Source of the DNA: Geodermatophilaceae bacterium NBWT11
GTDB lineage: Bacteria; Actinomycetota; Actinomycetes; Mycobacteriales; Geodermatophilaceae
DNA: 64,000 nt
Direction of reading: 5' to 3'
Assembly: GCA_014218215.1 (NCBI GenBank)
Contig: CP043652.1
Span: forward strand, 1,116,001-1,180,000
The first letter of the stretch is position 1, and each line of letters starts with the position of its first letter. The notes under the pieces are model-generated. The model had not been told where the DNA came from. It did not search any database and saw only the letters and a program-made list of their open reading frames with translations. This document shows positions 49,997 through 62,974 of this stretch, one piece after another. The position numbers and the translations under genes are program-made.

Positions 49997-50332
49997 TCAC
50001 AGGTCCTTGCCGGAACGCTTCGAGACGCGGATGTTGCGGCCGTCCTCGTCCTTGCGGTAGCCGATGCGGGTCGGGGTGCCCTCGGAGTCGATCACCATCA
50101 CGTTGCTCACGTGGATGGCGGCCTCCTGGGTGACGATCCCGCCGGACTGTGCACCGCGCTGGCTCGTGCTCACCCGCGTGTGCTTCTTGATGCGGCCGAT
50201 GCCCTCGACGAGCACCTTGCCGGTCTTGGGGAAGGCGGCGATGACGCGGCCCTTGGCCCCCTTGTCCTTGCCGGACAGGACGACGACCTGGTCGCCCTTC
50301 TTGACCTTCAGCGAAGGCGTCTTGTCAGCCAT
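49997..50332 (-). CDS. rplX: 50S ribosomal protein L24
   Basis: Assembly initiator of the large subunit, 111 residues. The KOW motif is [20 protein letters not shown] (11-30), followed by [17 protein letters not shown] 50332 has GGAGG ten bases upstream; GTG 50338 two codons earlier is also possible. It overlaps the end of rplN's control sequences and is coupled to it. Confidence 0.95.
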   Translation of the reverse strand: MADKTPSLKVKKGDQVVVLSGKDKGAKGRVIAAFPKTGKVLVEGIGRIKKHTRVSTSQRGAQSGGIVTQEAAIHVSNVMVIDSEGTPTRIGYRKDEDGRNIRVSKRSGKDL

Positions 50333-50334
50333 GT

Positions 50335-50703
50335 TCACAGCACCTCCGGGGCGAGCGAGATGATCCGCATGAAGCGCTTGTCGCGCAGCTCGCGGCCGAC
50401 GGGCCCGAAGATGCGGGTCCCGCGGGGGTCTCCGCTGTCGCGGATGATGACGGCGGCGTTCTCGTCGAACCGGATGTATGAGCCGTCGGGACGACGACGC
50501 TCCTTCACGGTGCGGACGATGACGGCCTTGACGACGTCACCCTTCTTGACCCCTGCGCCGGGGAGGGCGTCCTTCACGGTGCCGACGATCACGTCGCCGA
50601 TGCCCGCGTAGCGACGACCCGAGCCACCGAGGACACGGATGCACAAGATCTCCTTGGCACCGGTGTTGTCGGCGACGCGCAGTCGTGACTCCTGCTGGAT
50701 CAC
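50335..50703 (-). CDS. rplN: 50S ribosomal protein L14
   Basis: Large-subunit protein at bridge B8, normal length of 122 residues. It begins [17 protein letters not shown] and has [26 protein letters not shown], with [11 protein letters not shown] near the end. GTG 50703. It is the first gene of the spc operon and has a 202-base gap upstream with two strong hairpins, unlike the tight spacing within the operon. Confidence 0.97.
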   Translation of the reverse strand: MIQQESRLRVADNTGAKEILCIRVLGGSGRRYAGIGDVIVGTVKDALPGAGVKKGDVVKAVIVRTVKERRRPDGSYIRFDENAAVIIRDSGDPRGTRIFGPVGRELRDKRFMRIISLAPEVL

Positions 50704-50760
50704 TGCGTAGCTCCTGGGTTCTGTGGGTTGACCGCCGGGCCGAGACGGTGAAGCGGCGGT

Positions 50761-50812
50761 CGGGACTGACGTGCGACAGCCGGCGGCTCTCGCCGCCGGC
50801 CGTCAGGTCCCG
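50761..50812 (-). promoter_or_regulatory. long hairpin in the rplN (spc operon) leader
   Basis: A 52-base structure: CGGGAC (50761-50766) with GTCCCG (50807-50812), TGACG with CGTCA, a seven-base one-sided loop TGCGACA, then GCCGGCGGC (50779-50787) with GCCGCCGGC (50792-50800) around TCTC. It lies 58 bases before the rplN start. It could be a second terminator for rpsQ or a binding site for a ribosomal protein that controls the spc operon. Confidence 0.6.
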
Positions 50813-50859
50813 GGTGTCGGCACGCCCGTGGGCGCGCCAGTGGTCCAGAGTACGCGCCA

Positions 50860-50887
50860 CCCCGCCCCCCGGTGAAGGGGGGCGGGG
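50860..50887 (-). terminator. terminator of the S10 operon after rpsQ
   Basis: A perfect 11-bp stem CCCCGCCCCCC (50860-50870) with 50877-50887 encloses GGTGAA, 18 bases after the rpsQ stop. TACTCT at 50847-50852 on the minus strand, just after it, could be the -10 of an spc promoter, but I see no -35. Confidence 0.75.
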
Positions 50888-50905
50888 CCGGCTCGTGCCT
50901 GGGGC

Positions 50906-51214
50906 TTACTTGGCCTTCTCGACGACGGACACCAGGCGCCAGCGCTTGGTGGCCGAGGTGGGCCGGGTCTCCATGATCTGGACCCGGTCGCCGATGCCGG
51001 CGGTGTTGCTCTCGTCGTGCGCCTTGAGCTTGCTCGTGCGACGCAGGACCTTGCCGTAGAGCGCGTGCTTCACGCGGTCCTCGACCTCGACGACGATGGT
51101 CTTGTCCATCTTGTCGCTGACCACGAGGCCCTCACGGACCTTGCGGTAGCCACGACCGGCCAGGCCGGGACCCGAGGCGACGGCCTCGTTGGTCTCGTTG
51201 GTGGTCTCGCTCAT
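50906..51214 (-). CDS. rpsQ: 30S ribosomal protein S17
   Basis: Primary 16S-binding OB-fold protein of 102 residues. It has [20 protein letters not shown] (31-50) and [20 protein letters not shown] (65-84). The N-terminal 20 residues are an acidic extension. ATG 51214 overlaps rpmC by four bases. It is the last gene of the S10 operon. Confidence 0.96.
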   Translation of the reverse strand: MSETTNETNEAVASGPGLAGRGYRKVREGLVVSDKMDKTIVVEVEDRVKHALYGKVLRRTSKLKAHDESNTAGIGDRVQIMETRPTSATKRWRLVSVVEKAK

Positions 51215-51444
51215 GCCACACCCTCGCTCGGGGCGACCGAGAGACCCAGCTCGCGCTCGCGCATGATCGTGTAGATCCGGGCGATGTCGCGGCGGACGGT
51301 CTGCAGTCGCCGGTTGTTGTCCAGCTGGCCGGTGGCCACCTGGAACCTCAGGTTGAACAGCTCTTCCCTCGACTCACGCAGACGCGTGGCGAGTTCGTCC
51401 ACCGAGAGCTCGCGGAGCTCCGGGGCGGTGAGGCCGGCAGCCAT
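51211..51444 (-). CDS. rpmC: 50S ribosomal protein L29
   Basis: Tunnel-exit protein of 77 residues that helps dock trigger factor and SRP. It shows [20 protein letters not shown] (22-41) and [14 protein letters not shown]. The ATG at 51444 overlaps the rplP TGA by one base (TGATG); GTG 51447 lies just before it. Confidence 0.96.
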   Translation of the reverse strand: MAAGLTAPELRELSVDELATRLRESREELFNLRFQVATGQLDNNRRLQTVRRDIARIYTIMRERELGLSVAPSEGVA

Positions 51445-51860
51445 CACACCTCTCCTTCACGGGTGATGAAGCGGCACTTCATGGGGAGCTTGTGGATGGC
51501 GCGGCGCATCGCCTCACGGGCGGTGGGCTCGTCGACACCGGACAGCTCGAACATGACGCGGCCGGGCTTCACGTTGGCGACCCACCACTCGGGGGAGCCC
51601 TTACCGGAACCCATGCGGGTCTCGGCGGGCTTCTTGGTGAGCGGGCGGTCCGGGTAGATGGAGATCCAGACCTTGCCGCCACGCTTGATGTGGCGGGTCA
51701 TGGCGATACGAGCGGACTCGATCTGACGGTTGGTCACGTAGGCGGGCTCGAGAGCCTGGATCGCGTACTCACCGAAGTTGATCGCGGTGCCGCCCTTGGC
51801 CCGACCGGTGCGGTCGGGACGGTGCTGCTTGCGGTGCTTGACGCGACGCGGGATCAGCAT
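51444..51860 (-). CDS. rplP: 50S ribosomal protein L16
   Basis: Protein near the A and P sites, 138 residues, normal length. It begins [14 protein letters not shown] and shows [19 protein letters not shown] and [25 protein letters not shown] 51860, three bases after rpsC. Confidence 0.97.
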   Translation of the reverse strand: MLIPRRVKHRKQHRPDRTGRAKGGTAINFGEYAIQALEPAYVTNRQIESARIAMTRHIKRGGKVWISIYPDRPLTKKPAETRMGSGKGSPEWWVANVKPGRVMFELSGVDEPTAREAMRRAIHKLPMKCRFITREGEV

Positions 51861-51863
51861 CTG

Positions 51864-52796
51864 TCAGCCCTCCTGGGGAGCGGTTGCCTCGGCACCGGCA
51901 GCCTCGGCGGTCGCGGTGCCCTCGGCGCCGACGGCCTCGCCGACGCTCTGCGCGGGAGCGGCCTCGGCCGTCGTGGGCTCCACCGCGGTGGCGGTGGTGT
52001 CCTCGGCAGGGGCCTCGGAGCCGGCGGTCGTGGGCTCGGCCGCTGCGCGGCCGGCCTCGGTGCCACCAGCGGTGGTGCCGGTCGAACCCGACCGACGCGG
52101 ACGCTGAGCCCGCTCGCGACGCTCCTGACGCTGGGCCAGGGCCTGGAGGGCCTCGCGCTCGGCCCGGGAGCCGCTCGCGTCGCCCTTGTAGATCCAGACC
52201 TTGACGCCGATGCGACCGAAGGTCGTGCGCGCCTCGTAGATGCCGTAGTCGATGTTCGCGCGCAGCGTGTGCAGCGGCACCCGACCCTCGCGGTAGAACT
52301 CCGACCGGCTCATCTCCGTGCCGCCGAGGCGACCGGAGCACTGCACCCGGATGCCCTTGACCTGCGGGCTCCGCTGCGCGGACTGCATCGCCTTGCGCAT
52401 GGCACGACGGAAGCTGACCCGGCTGGAGAGCTGCTCGGCGACGCCCTGGGCGACCAGCTGCGCGTCGGACTCGGGGTTCTTGACCTCGAGGATGTTCAGC
52501 TGCACCTGCTTGCCGGTGAGCTTCTCGAGCTCGCCGCGGATGCGGTCGGCCTCGGCGCCACGGCGACCGATGACGATGCCGGGGCGGGCGGTGTGGATGT
52601 CGACACGGACCCGGTCACGGGTGCGCTCGATCTCCACCTTCGAGATGCCGGCGCGCTCCATGCCCTTGCCCATCAGCTTGCGGATCGCCACGTCTTCCTT
52701 GACGTAGGCCGCGTACAGCTTGTCGGCGTACCACCGGGACTTGTAGTCGGTGGTGATGCCCAGGCGGAACCCGTGCGGGTTGACCTTCTGACCCAC
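51864..52796 (-). CDS. rpsC: 30S ribosomal protein S3 with extended C-terminus
   Basis: mRNA-entry protein with helicase activity in the ribosome. The core (1-212) has [13 protein letters not shown], the KH domain ([17 protein letters not shown]) and [15 protein letters not shown]. Residues about 213-310 form a low-complexity Ala/Thr/Glu tail ([13 protein letters not shown]), longer than in E. coli. GTG 52796 overlaps the rplV stop by one base. Confidence 0.96.
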   Translation of the reverse strand: MGQKVNPHGFRLGITTDYKSRWYADKLYAAYVKEDVAIRKLMGKGMERAGISKVEIERTRDRVRVDIHTARPGIVIGRRGAEADRIRGELEKLTGKQVQLNILEVKNPESDAQLVAQGVAEQLSSRVSFRRAMRKAMQSAQRSPQVKGIRVQCSGRLGGTEMSRSEFYREGRVPLHTLRANIDYGIYEARTTFGRIGVKVWIYKGDASGSRAEREALQALAQRQERRERAQRPRRSGSTGTTAGGTEAGRAAAEPTTAGSEAPAEDTTATAVEPTTAEAAPAQSVGEAVGAEGTATAEAAGAEATAPQEG

Positions 52797-53272
52797 TAGC
52801 GGGTCCCTCCCTTCGAGTTGGTGTTGCCCGGCTGCCCGACCTGGGTGGCCGGACCCGTCTGACCGGTGTGGCGACGCGCCTTGCGGGAACGCAGGGCGAG
52901 CTCGGCGCTGGAGGCGACCGGGCTGACCTCGACGGTGATGTGCGCGGTCCGCTTGTTGATGCGGAACGCACGACCCTGCGCACGCGGACGGATCCGCTTG
53001 AGCGTCGGGCCCTCGTCGACGTAGGCGGCGCTGACGACCAGCGCGGCCGGGTCGAGCTGCAGGTTGTGCTCGGCGTTGGCCACCGCGGAGGCGACGACCT
53101 TGGCCACCGGCTCGCTGGCGGTCTGCGGGGCGAAGCGCAGCAGCGCCAACGCCTCGTCGGTGGGCAGGTAGCGGATCATGTCGATCACGCGACGCGCCTT
53201 CATCGGGGTGACGCGGACGAACCGGGCCGTGGCCCGGGCGACCGGAGCGTCGGTCCCCAGCTGGGAAGTCAT
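52796..53272 (-). CDS. rplV: 50S ribosomal protein L22
   Basis: Lines the exit tunnel; its hairpin loop is a macrolide-resistance site. The 158-residue protein shows [18 protein letters not shown] (17-34), [18 protein letters not shown] and [20 protein letters not shown] with the loop tip RAQGRA. The last 30 residues are a basic, Gly/Thr-rich tail. ATG 53272. Confidence 0.96.
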   Translation of the reverse strand: MTSQLGTDAPVARATARFVRVTPMKARRVIDMIRYLPTDEALALLRFAPQTASEPVAKVVASAVANAEHNLQLDPAALVVSAAYVDEGPTLKRIRPRAQGRAFRINKRTAHITVEVSPVASSAELALRSRKARRHTGQTGPATQVGQPGNTNSKGGTR

Positions 53273-53292
53273 CTCAGGTTCTCCTCGTCCGC

Positions 53293-53574
53293 TCAGCCGC
53301 GCCGCGACCGGCGGTCGTCCTTGACGTGCCCACGGAAGGTGCGCGTGGGCGCGAACTCGCCGAGCTTGTGCCCGACCATGGCCTCGGTCACGAAGACCGG
53401 GACGTGCTTGCGCCCGTCGTGGACGGCCATGGTGTGGCCGAGCATGTCCGGGATGATCGTCGAACGCCGCGACCAGGTGCGGATGACGTTCTTGGTGCCC
53501 TTCTCGTTCTGGGCGTCCACCTTGGCGAGCAGGTGGTCGTCGACGAACGGGCCCTTCTTCAGGCTGCGTGGCAT
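53293..53574 (-). CDS. rpsS: 30S ribosomal protein S19
   Basis: Head protein near the A site, 93 residues. It begins [15 protein letters not shown] and has [21 protein letters not shown] and [18 protein letters not shown] 53574, 23 bases after rplB. Confidence 0.97.
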   Translation of the reverse strand: MPRSLKKGPFVDDHLLAKVDAQNEKGTKNVIRTWSRRSTIIPDMLGHTMAVHDGRKHVPVFVTEAMVGHKLGEFAPTRTFRGHVKDDRRSRRG

Positions 53575-53597
53575 TGTCTGTCGGCTCCTCTACCCGC

Positions 53598-54431
<834 letters not shown>

Positions 54432-54483
54432 GGTGCCTACTCAGTCCCTGTCTGGTCTCGTGTGGTCGCTGGTCCCGGGGCCG

Positions 54484-54786
54484 TCAGGCGCCCGGACCGC
54501 CGAACAGCTCGATGCGGTCGCCAGGTGCCACGGAGACGATGGCGCGCTTGGTGTCCTTGCGCTTGCCCATCACGGCGCCCTTGGAGCGCTTCCGCTTGCC
54601 CTGCCGGTTGATCGTGTTGACGGCGAGGACCTTCACGTTGAAGACCTGCTGCACAGCGATCTTGATCTGCGTCTTGTTCGCGTCCGGGCGGACGATGAAC
54701 GTGTACTTGTTCTGGTCGAGCAGCCCGTAGCTCTTCTCGGAGATCACCGGGGACAGCAGGACGTCCCGGGGGTCGCGGACGCTCAT
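54484..54786 (-). CDS. rplW: 50S ribosomal protein L23
   Basis: Exit-tunnel protein and trigger-factor/SRP dock, 100 residues. It has [17 protein letters not shown] (8-24) and [20 protein letters not shown] (28-47), and [21 protein letters not shown] 54786 overlaps rplD by four bases (ATGA). Confidence 0.97.
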   Translation of the reverse strand: MSVRDPRDVLLSPVISEKSYGLLDQNKYTFIVRPDANKTQIKIAVQQVFNVKVLAVNTINRQGKRKRSKGAVMGKRKDTKRAIVSVAPGDRIELFGGPGA

Positions 54787-55544
54787 GCCTTCTCCTCGGT
54801 GGTCGCGGGAGCCATGGACGGCACCTCGCTGTCGATCTCGTGGGTCTCCAGGTCGGGGAGCTCGGAGCTGCTCGCGCGGCCCCGTCCGCCCTTGGCCGGC
54901 CCGGCGACGTACTCGGCCAGGGCGGTCTCGGTGAAGACCACCTCGTCGGCGCAGAGCACGTCGTAGGTGTTGAGCTGACCGGCCTCGATCAGGTGCACCC
55001 GCGGCACGTTGCGCAGGCTGACCCAGTTCAGGACGTCGTCCCGGTCCAGGACGACCAGCACGCGCTTGCCGGAGCTGATCGCGTCCAGGGCGGCGAGCGC
55101 GGCCTTCGTGGAGGGCGCGTCGCCCTCGACGAACGCGGTCACCACGGCGACGCGACCCTCGCGGGCCCGGTCGGAGAGGGCACCGCGCAGGGCGGCGGCC
55201 TTCATCTTCTTGGGCGTGCGCTGGTCGTAGCTGCGCGGCTGCGGGCCATGCGAGACACCGCCGCCCTCGAACTGCGGAGCGCGCAGCGAACCCTGACGGG
55301 CGCGGCCGGTGCCCTTCTGGCGGTACGGCTTGGCGCCGGTGCCGCTGACCTGGGCGCGCGTCTTCGTGGCGTGCGTGCCCTGGCGGGCAGCGGCCAGCTG
55401 GGCCACCACCACCTGGTGCATGAGCGACACGTTGGCGTTGGCGTCGAAGAGGGAGCCGGGCAGCGTGACGGTGCCCGAGGTCTCCCCCGCCGGCGTCTTG
55501 ACGTCGACGGTGCGGTCGGCCCGCTCGGTCGTCGATGCGGTCAC
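54783..55544 (-). CDS. rplD: 50S ribosomal protein L4 with acidic C-terminal extension
   Basis: Exit-tunnel protein of 253 residues. The tunnel loop contains [19 protein letters not shown] at about 72-90. The globular part continues [19 protein letters not shown]. About 35 acidic residues beyond the usual end ([15 protein letters not shown]) are extra. In E. coli L4 represses the S10 operon; no such evidence is seen here. GTG 55544 overlaps rplC by four bases. Confidence 0.96.
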   Translation of the reverse strand: MTASTTERADRTVDVKTPAGETSGTVTLPGSLFDANANVSLMHQVVVAQLAAARQGTHATKTRAQVSGTGAKPYRQKGTGRARQGSLRAPQFEGGGVSHGPQPRSYDQRTPKKMKAAALRGALSDRAREGRVAVVTAFVEGDAPSTKAALAALDAISSGKRVLVVLDRDDVLNWVSLRNVPRVHLIEAGQLNTYDVLCADEVVFTETALAEYVAGPAKGGRGRASSSELPDLETHEIDSEVPSMAPATTEEKA

Positions 55545-56206
55545 TTGGTGTCACTCCCCACGGGGCCGCCCTTGACCGCGGAGCGGACGAGGAGCAGGCC
55601 ACCCTTCGGACCCGGGATGGCGCCCTTGATGAGCACCAGGCCCTTCTCGGTGTCGATCTTGTGGACCTTGAGGGACAGCGTGGTCGTGGTGACCGCGCCC
55701 ATCCGACCGGCCATGCGCATGCCCTTGAACACGCGACCCGGGGTGGCACAGCCACCGATCGAGCCGGGCGAGCGGTGCTTGCGCTGCACGCCGTGTCCGG
55801 CGCCCAGGCCCTTGAACCCGTGGCGCTTCATGACACCGGCGGTGCCCTTGCCCTTGCTGGTGCCTGTCACGTCGACGGTCACGACGCCGGTGAGGACGTC
55901 GGTGGTCAGCTCCTGGCCGACCGTGTAGTCGCCGGCGTCCTTCGTGCGGAGCTCGACCAGGTGCCGTCGCGGCGTGACGCCCGCCTTGGCGAAGTGCCCG
56001 CCTTCGGGCTTGTTCACCTTGCGGGGGTCGATCGCGCCGAACCCGAGCTGCACGGCGCTGTAGCCGTCCACCTCCGGGGTGCGCACCTGGGTGACCACGC
56101 ACGGGCCCGCCTTGACCACGGTGACCGGCACGATGCGGTTGTTCTCGTCGAAGACCTGGGTCATCCCCAGCTTCTCGCCGAGGAGACCACGGAATGTGCT
56201 CGCCAT
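55541..56206 (-). CDS. rplC: 50S ribosomal protein L3
   Basis: Assembly-initiating protein that reaches the peptidyl transferase centre. The 221-residue protein has [20 protein letters not shown] (7-26) and the central finger [20 protein letters not shown] with [22 protein letters not shown] 56206, 13 bases after rpsJ. Confidence 0.97.
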   Translation of the reverse strand: MASTFRGLLGEKLGMTQVFDENNRIVPVTVVKAGPCVVTQVRTPEVDGYSAVQLGFGAIDPRKVNKPEGGHFAKAGVTPRRHLVELRTKDAGDYTVGQELTTDVLTGVVTVDVTGTSKGKGTAGVMKRHGFKGLGAGHGVQRKHRSPGSIGGCATPGRVFKGMRMAGRMGAVTTTTLSLKVHKIDTEKGLVLIKGAIPGPKGGLLLVRSAVKGGPVGSDTK

Positions 56207-56219
56207 TGTCTCGGTGCCC

Positions 56220-56525
56220 CTACTGGATGTTGACGTCGACCGAGGCCGGGAGGTCGATGCGCATGAGCGCGTCGACCGTCTTCGGCGTCGGGTCGAGGAT
56301 GTCGATGAGCCGCTTGTGCGTACGCATCTCGAAGTGCTCCCGCGAGTCCTTGTACTTGTGCGGGGAGCGGATGACGCAGTACACGTTCTTCTCGGTCGGC
56401 AGCGGCACCGGGCCGACGACGCGCGCTCCGGTCTTCGTCACCGTGTCCACGATGCGCCGCGCCGAGGCGTCGATGGCCTCGTGGTCGTAGGCCTTCAACC
56501 GGATGCGGATCTTCTGTCCCGCCAT
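56220..56525 (-). CDS. rpsJ: 30S ribosomal protein S10
   Basis: Head protein, also called NusE because it takes part in antitermination. The 101-residue length is standard. It shows [20 protein letters not shown] (5-24), [20 protein letters not shown] and the tail [16 protein letters not shown] 56525 with AGGAG upstream. First gene of the S10 operon. Confidence 0.97.
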   Translation of the reverse strand: MAGQKIRIRLKAYDHEAIDASARRIVDTVTKTGARVVGPVPLPTEKNVYCVIRSPHKYKDSREHFEMRTHKRLIDILDPTPKTVDALMRIDLPASVDVNIQ

Positions 56526-56610
56526 CGCCTTGTCTCGCTCCTGCCGATCGGGTGTTGCCTTGGTCAGTACTGGGTCGGTTGACCCGGGTGCTCCCGGGAC
56601 GACCCGGGCG

Positions 56611-56642
56611 GTGGGTGGCGGCCGGTCGCGGCCGCCACCCAC
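56611..56642 (-). terminator. terminator downstream of tuf
   Basis: A perfect 14-bp stem GTGGGTGGCGGCCG (56611-56624) with 56629-56642 around GTCG, starting seven bases after the tuf stop. It separates the str operon from the S10 operon. Confidence 0.88.
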
Positions 56643-56649
56643 CTGGGGA

Positions 56650-57843
<1,194 letters not shown>

Positions 57844-57913
57844 TGGGGTTCCTCTCGCTGAGTGTCTGTCGCAGTGCTGCTGCTGAGTCTGTGGGGTGCG
57901 GGCGGGTGCCCGC

Positions 57914-57950
57914 GCGGACCGGGCCGCCTGGTGGCTGCGGCCCGGACCGC
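57914..57950 (-). terminator. hairpin between fusA and tuf
   Basis: GCGGACCGGGCCGC (57914-57927) pairs with GCGGCCCGGACCGC (57937-57950) with one A-A mismatch, two bases after the fusA stop. Since tuf follows on the same strand, partial termination or RNA processing that raises tuf relative to fusA is plausible. Confidence 0.55.
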
Positions 57951-57952
57951 TG

Positions 57953-60040
<2,088 letters not shown>

Positions 60041-60106
60041 TGCCTTCTCCTCCTGCTCAAGTTCTTGACGCGGGCCCCGGGGGTGGCCCGGGGTTCGCCG
60101 CGGGGT

Positions 60107-60142
60107 GGCGGCTGGTGGCGCTGGTGGGTCTCACCAGCCGCC
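60107..60142 (-). terminator. hairpin between rpsG and fusA
   Basis: GGCGGCTGGTG (60107-60117) pairs perfectly with CACCAGCCGCC (60132-60142) around a 14-base loop, five bases after the rpsG stop. Like other in-operon hairpins here, it is probably a processing or attenuation element. Confidence 0.55.
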
Positions 60143-60147
60143 GGTGA

Positions 60148-60618
60148 CTACCAGCGGTAGTGCGCGAAGGCCTTGTTCGACTCGGCCATCTTGTGGGTGT
60201 CCTCGCGGCGCTTGACCGCGGCACCGAGGCCGTTGCTGGCGTCCAGCAGCTCGTTCATGAGGCGCTCGGTCATCGTCTTCTCGCGACGCGACCGGGAGTA
60301 CTGGATGAGCCAGCGCAGGCCCAGCGTGGTGCTGCGCGAGGCACGCACCTCGATCGGGACCTGGTAGGTGGCGCCACCGACACGACGGCTGCGGACCTCG
60401 AGGGCGGGCTTGACGTTGTCCAGCGCGCGCTTGAGGGTCACGACGGGGTCGGTGTCGTTCTTGGCCCGGACGCCCTCGAGGGCGCCGTAGACGATCGCCT
60501 CGGCGATGGAGCGCTTGCCGTCGACGAGCACCTTGTTCACCAGCTGGGTGACCAGCTGGGACTGGTAGACCGGGTCGACGACGAGCGGACGCTTCGGGGC
60601 AGGGCCCTTGCGCGGCAT
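60148..60618 (-). CDS. rpsG: 30S ribosomal protein S7
   Basis: Nucleates the 16S 3' domain; the E. coli protein represses the str operon. The 156-residue protein begins [19 protein letters not shown] and has [15 protein letters not shown] and [21 protein letters not shown] at the end. The ATG at 60618 overlaps the rpsL TAA by one base (TAATG). Confidence 0.97.
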   Translation of the reverse strand: MPRKGPAPKRPLVVDPVYQSQLVTQLVNKVLVDGKRSIAEAIVYGALEGVRAKNDTDPVVTLKRALDNVKPALEVRSRRVGGATYQVPIEVRASRSTTLGLRWLIQYSRSRREKTMTERLMNELLDASNGLGAAVKRREDTHKMAESNKAFAHYRW

Positions 60619-60992
60619 TAGCTCTTCTCCTTCTTCGCGCCGTAGCGGCTGCGAGCCTGCTTGCGGCCACGGACCGCCTGGGTGTCCAGGGAACCGCGGA
60701 TGATCTTGTAGCGGACGCCGGGAAGGTCCTTCACGCGGCCGCCACGCACGAGCACCATGGAGTGCTCCTGCAGGTTGTGGCCGACGCCGGGGATGTACGC
60801 CGTCACCTCGACACCGCTGGTCAGCCGGACGCGAGCGACCTTGCGCAGCGCCGAGTTCGGCTTCTTCGGCGTCGTCGTGTAGACGCGCGTGCACACGCCA
60901 CGGCGCTGAGGGGATCCCTTCAACGCCGGGGTCTTGGTCTTCTCGACCTTGTCCTCGCGGCCCTTGCGGACCAGCTGCTGGATCGTGGGCAT
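60618..60992 (-). CDS. rpsL: 30S ribosomal protein S12
   Basis: Decoding-centre protein of 124 residues. It begins [14 protein letters not shown] and shows [17 protein letters not shown] with Lys43, and [13 protein letters not shown] with Arg86 and Lys88. These are the wild-type residues where streptomycin-resistance changes arise, so no resistance allele is present. ATG 60992. First gene of the str operon rpsL-rpsG-fusA-tuf; rpoC is not next to it in this window. Confidence 0.98.
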   Translation of the reverse strand: MPTIQQLVRKGREDKVEKTKTPALKGSPQRRGVCTRVYTTTPKKPNSALRKVARVRLTSGVEVTAYIPGVGHNLQEHSMVLVRGGRVKDLPGVRYKIIRGSLDTQAVRGRKQARSRYGAKKEKS

Positions 60993-61648
60993 GGGTGGCC
61001 TTGATCTCCTGCCTGCGCTGGGTCGTGCTGTGGATGAGTGCCGTGCTGGTTCCTGCTGTGGTGCTCAGGTGCGGTGGTGCCTGGTCGATCGGTCCTGCTC
61101 CCGGGCCCGTCCTCAGACGTGGTCCGGCCCCCGCGGTCGGGCGTGTTGCCTTCTCGGAGTTCCGGGCCGCCTCGCTGGGAGTCGGACTCGGTCGCCCCTC
61201 GCGCCTGGAGCGCGATCCCGGGCTCTCGGTCGTGGACCGGGCGGGACCTCCTGGTGACCAGGCGATCCGGAGACCGACCCGGGCACCGCGGTGCGTCGGA
61301 GGAGGGAGCAGGCCCAGGTCTCCCTGGGCACGGCTGATGACGATACCCGGGCGGGTGGACCCGGTCAAAGCCGGGTCCGTCACGCCAGTTGCGGGCCCGC
61401 CTCCGACGTCGTCGTCAGGCCGTTCCCCGAGGGGCGTGCCGGACGGCGGCGACGGTTGCGCGGGCCCGGCCACCGCGAGGGGCGGACCCCGGGCAGTGGC
61501 CGGCCGGGACCGTACCGCCGTCGAGGCTACCGCCGAGGGGCCCGCCTGTCAGCCTGCGGTCGCCCGCGCGTCCCGTCCGGGCTGCTCCTGTCGTACCCCC
61601 GCCCTACCGTCGGGAGGCACACCGTCACCCACTGCGCAGGAGGCCACC
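60993..61648. promoter_or_regulatory. long control region between rpsL and the protease gene
   Basis: No gene is convincing in these 656 bases; frames that stay open on both strands are Arg/Pro-rich shadows. The minus-strand promoter at 61340-61368 implies an rpsL leader of about 340 bases. For the protease on the plus strand, TACCGT near 61604 could be a -10, without a matching -35. The protease RBS (GCAGGAGG) ends the region. I see no known riboswitch. Confidence 0.5.
61340..61368 (-). promoter_or_regulatory. str operon (rpsL) promoter candidate
   Basis: On the minus strand TTGACC (61363-61368) and TATCGT (61340-61345) are spaced by exactly 17 bases, close to the actinobacterial primary-sigma consensus. 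Transcription would begin near 61333. Confidence 0.6.
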
Positions 61649-62629
61649 GTGCACGTCGACACCGCCCGCGAGCTGAAGGCCGCACTCTCCCAGCGGCTGT
61701 CCGAGGCCCCGCCCGGGGCCGTGGTGGCCAGCGGCCTGCCCGACGGGTCGGGCTGGAGCGGCATCGCCCTCGGTCTGGCACCGGTCGGCCCGGACCAGGT
61801 GCACCTGGCCGTGCGGCTGGTCTCCGAGGGCGACGCCGCCCTCGTCATGGACGGCCTCGACGACGCCGCCCGCAGCGAGGTCGACGTCCGCGTGATCGGT
61901 CCGGTCCGGCCGCTGACCTCCCCCACCCCCGAGCAGCTGCAGCAGCGCACCCGTCCGCTGGTGCCCGGGCTCTCGGTGGCCCACCCCGACGTGACGGCCG
62001 GGACCCTGGGCGGCTTCGTCCGGCGGGCGGGCACGCCCGGCCTGCTGGTGCTGTCCAACAACCACGTGCTGGCCGCCAGCGACGCCGCCACCGAGGGCGA
62101 CCCGGCGCTGCAGCCCGGCCCCGCCGACGGGGGCACCGCGAGGGACCGGGTCGGGACGCTGACGGCGTTCCAGCGGTTCGTGCCCACCGGCAACCTCGTC
62201 GACGCCGCGGTGGCCGCCCTGGACCCCGGGGTGGAGGCCGACCCGACCGGGTACCCCGGGGGTCCGCTGGCGGCCGCGGTGGCCGCCTCCCTCGAGATCG
62301 ACCCCGACGAACTGGTGGAGAAGGTCGGCAGGACCACCGGGCACACCCACGGCCGGATCACCGCGGTCGAGGTGGACGGCGTGGGGGTGCAGTACGACGA
62401 GGGCGTGGTCTACACCTTCGACGACCAGGTCGAGATCGAGGGCGTCACCGGGGGCATCAGCGACGGGGGCGACTCCGGGTCGGTCGTCTGGCGCAGCCGG
62501 GACCGCGCCCCGGTGGGTCTGCTGTTCGCCGGTTCGACCACCGGCGGGAGCAACGGCGGCGGTGTCACCTTCGTCAGCCCGCTGGCCACGGTGCTCCAGG
62601 TGCTCGGTCTGGAGTGGGTGGCCGGCTGA
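61649..62629 (+). CDS. trypsin-like serine protease without signal peptide
   Basis: Predicted S1-type chymotrypsin-fold peptidase of 326 residues. The triad is visible as SNNHVLA (His139), NLVDAAVA (Asp185) and GGDSGSVVW (Ser276). Residues 1-89 form a separate N-terminal domain ending VIGPVRPL. There is no signal peptide or membrane segment, so it should be cytoplasmic unless exported in an unusual way. GTG 61649 is chosen because GCAGGAGG lies five bases upstream. A small gene encoding a protein similar to the N-terminal domain follows 48 bases later. The substrate is unknown. Confidence 0.85.
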   Translation: MHVDTARELKAALSQRLSEAPPGAVVASGLPDGSGWSGIALGLAPVGPDQVHLAVRLVSEGDAALVMDGLDDAARSEVDVRVIGPVRPLTSPTPEQLQQRTRPLVPGLSVAHPDVTAGTLGGFVRRAGTPGLLVLSNNHVLAASDAATEGDPALQPGPADGGTARDRVGTLTAFQRFVPTGNLVDAAVAALDPGVEADPTGYPGGPLAAAVAASLEIDPDELVEKVGRTTGHTHGRITAVEVDGVGVQYDEGVVYTFDDQVEIEGVTGGISDGGDSGSVVWRSRDRAPVGLLFAGSTTGGSNGGGVTFVSPLATVLQVLGLEWVAG

Positions 62630-62677
62630 CGCGTCGCGGGCTTCCCACGCAGCGGCTCCCGGGAGCACCATGGGCCG

Positions 62678-62905
62678 GTGAGCACCCCGGCGACCGACCG
62701 CAGCGTGGCCAGTGCGGCCAAGACCGCCCTGGCCGCCCGGTTGGCCGCCGAGCCCGGTGTGGTCGGCGTGGGCATCGCCCGCCGGGCCTCGCAGTACGTG
62801 GTGCGGGTCGACCTCGTCGACGTCGACGCCGGGGTGTCGGTGCCCGGAGCCGTGGACGGGGTGCCGGTGGTGACCCGTGTGACGGGTCCGGTCCGGGCCC
62901 TCTGA
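62678..62905 (+). CDS. small protein resembling the N-terminal domain of the adjacent protease
   Basis: Protein of 75 residues. It has an Ala-rich helix (1-25), then GVVGVGIARR, a beta strand YVVRVDLVDVD and a closing VDGVPVVTRVTGPVRAL. The ending parallels VDVRVIGPVRPL of the protease N-terminal domain, and GVGIA parallels SGIALGLA there. I infer a free-standing copy of that domain, perhaps a regulator or remnant. GTG 62678 has a GGGAG about ten bases upstream. No database family was checked. Confidence 0.65.
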   Translation: MSTPATDRSVASAAKTALAARLAAEPGVVGVGIARRASQYVVRVDLVDVDAGVSVPGAVDGVPVVTRVTGPVRAL

Positions 62906-62974
62906 GGCCCCGGGGCCGCACTCCCCCACGACCGGGCCTGCGCAGGACCGGTGGCCCGTGTCACAGTGCCTCTC

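Noticed and set aside
61113..61331. 72-codon minus-strand frame in the rpsL leader
   Set aside because: Arg/Pro-rich, no ribosome binding site, and overlapping the expected untranslated leader; probably not translated.
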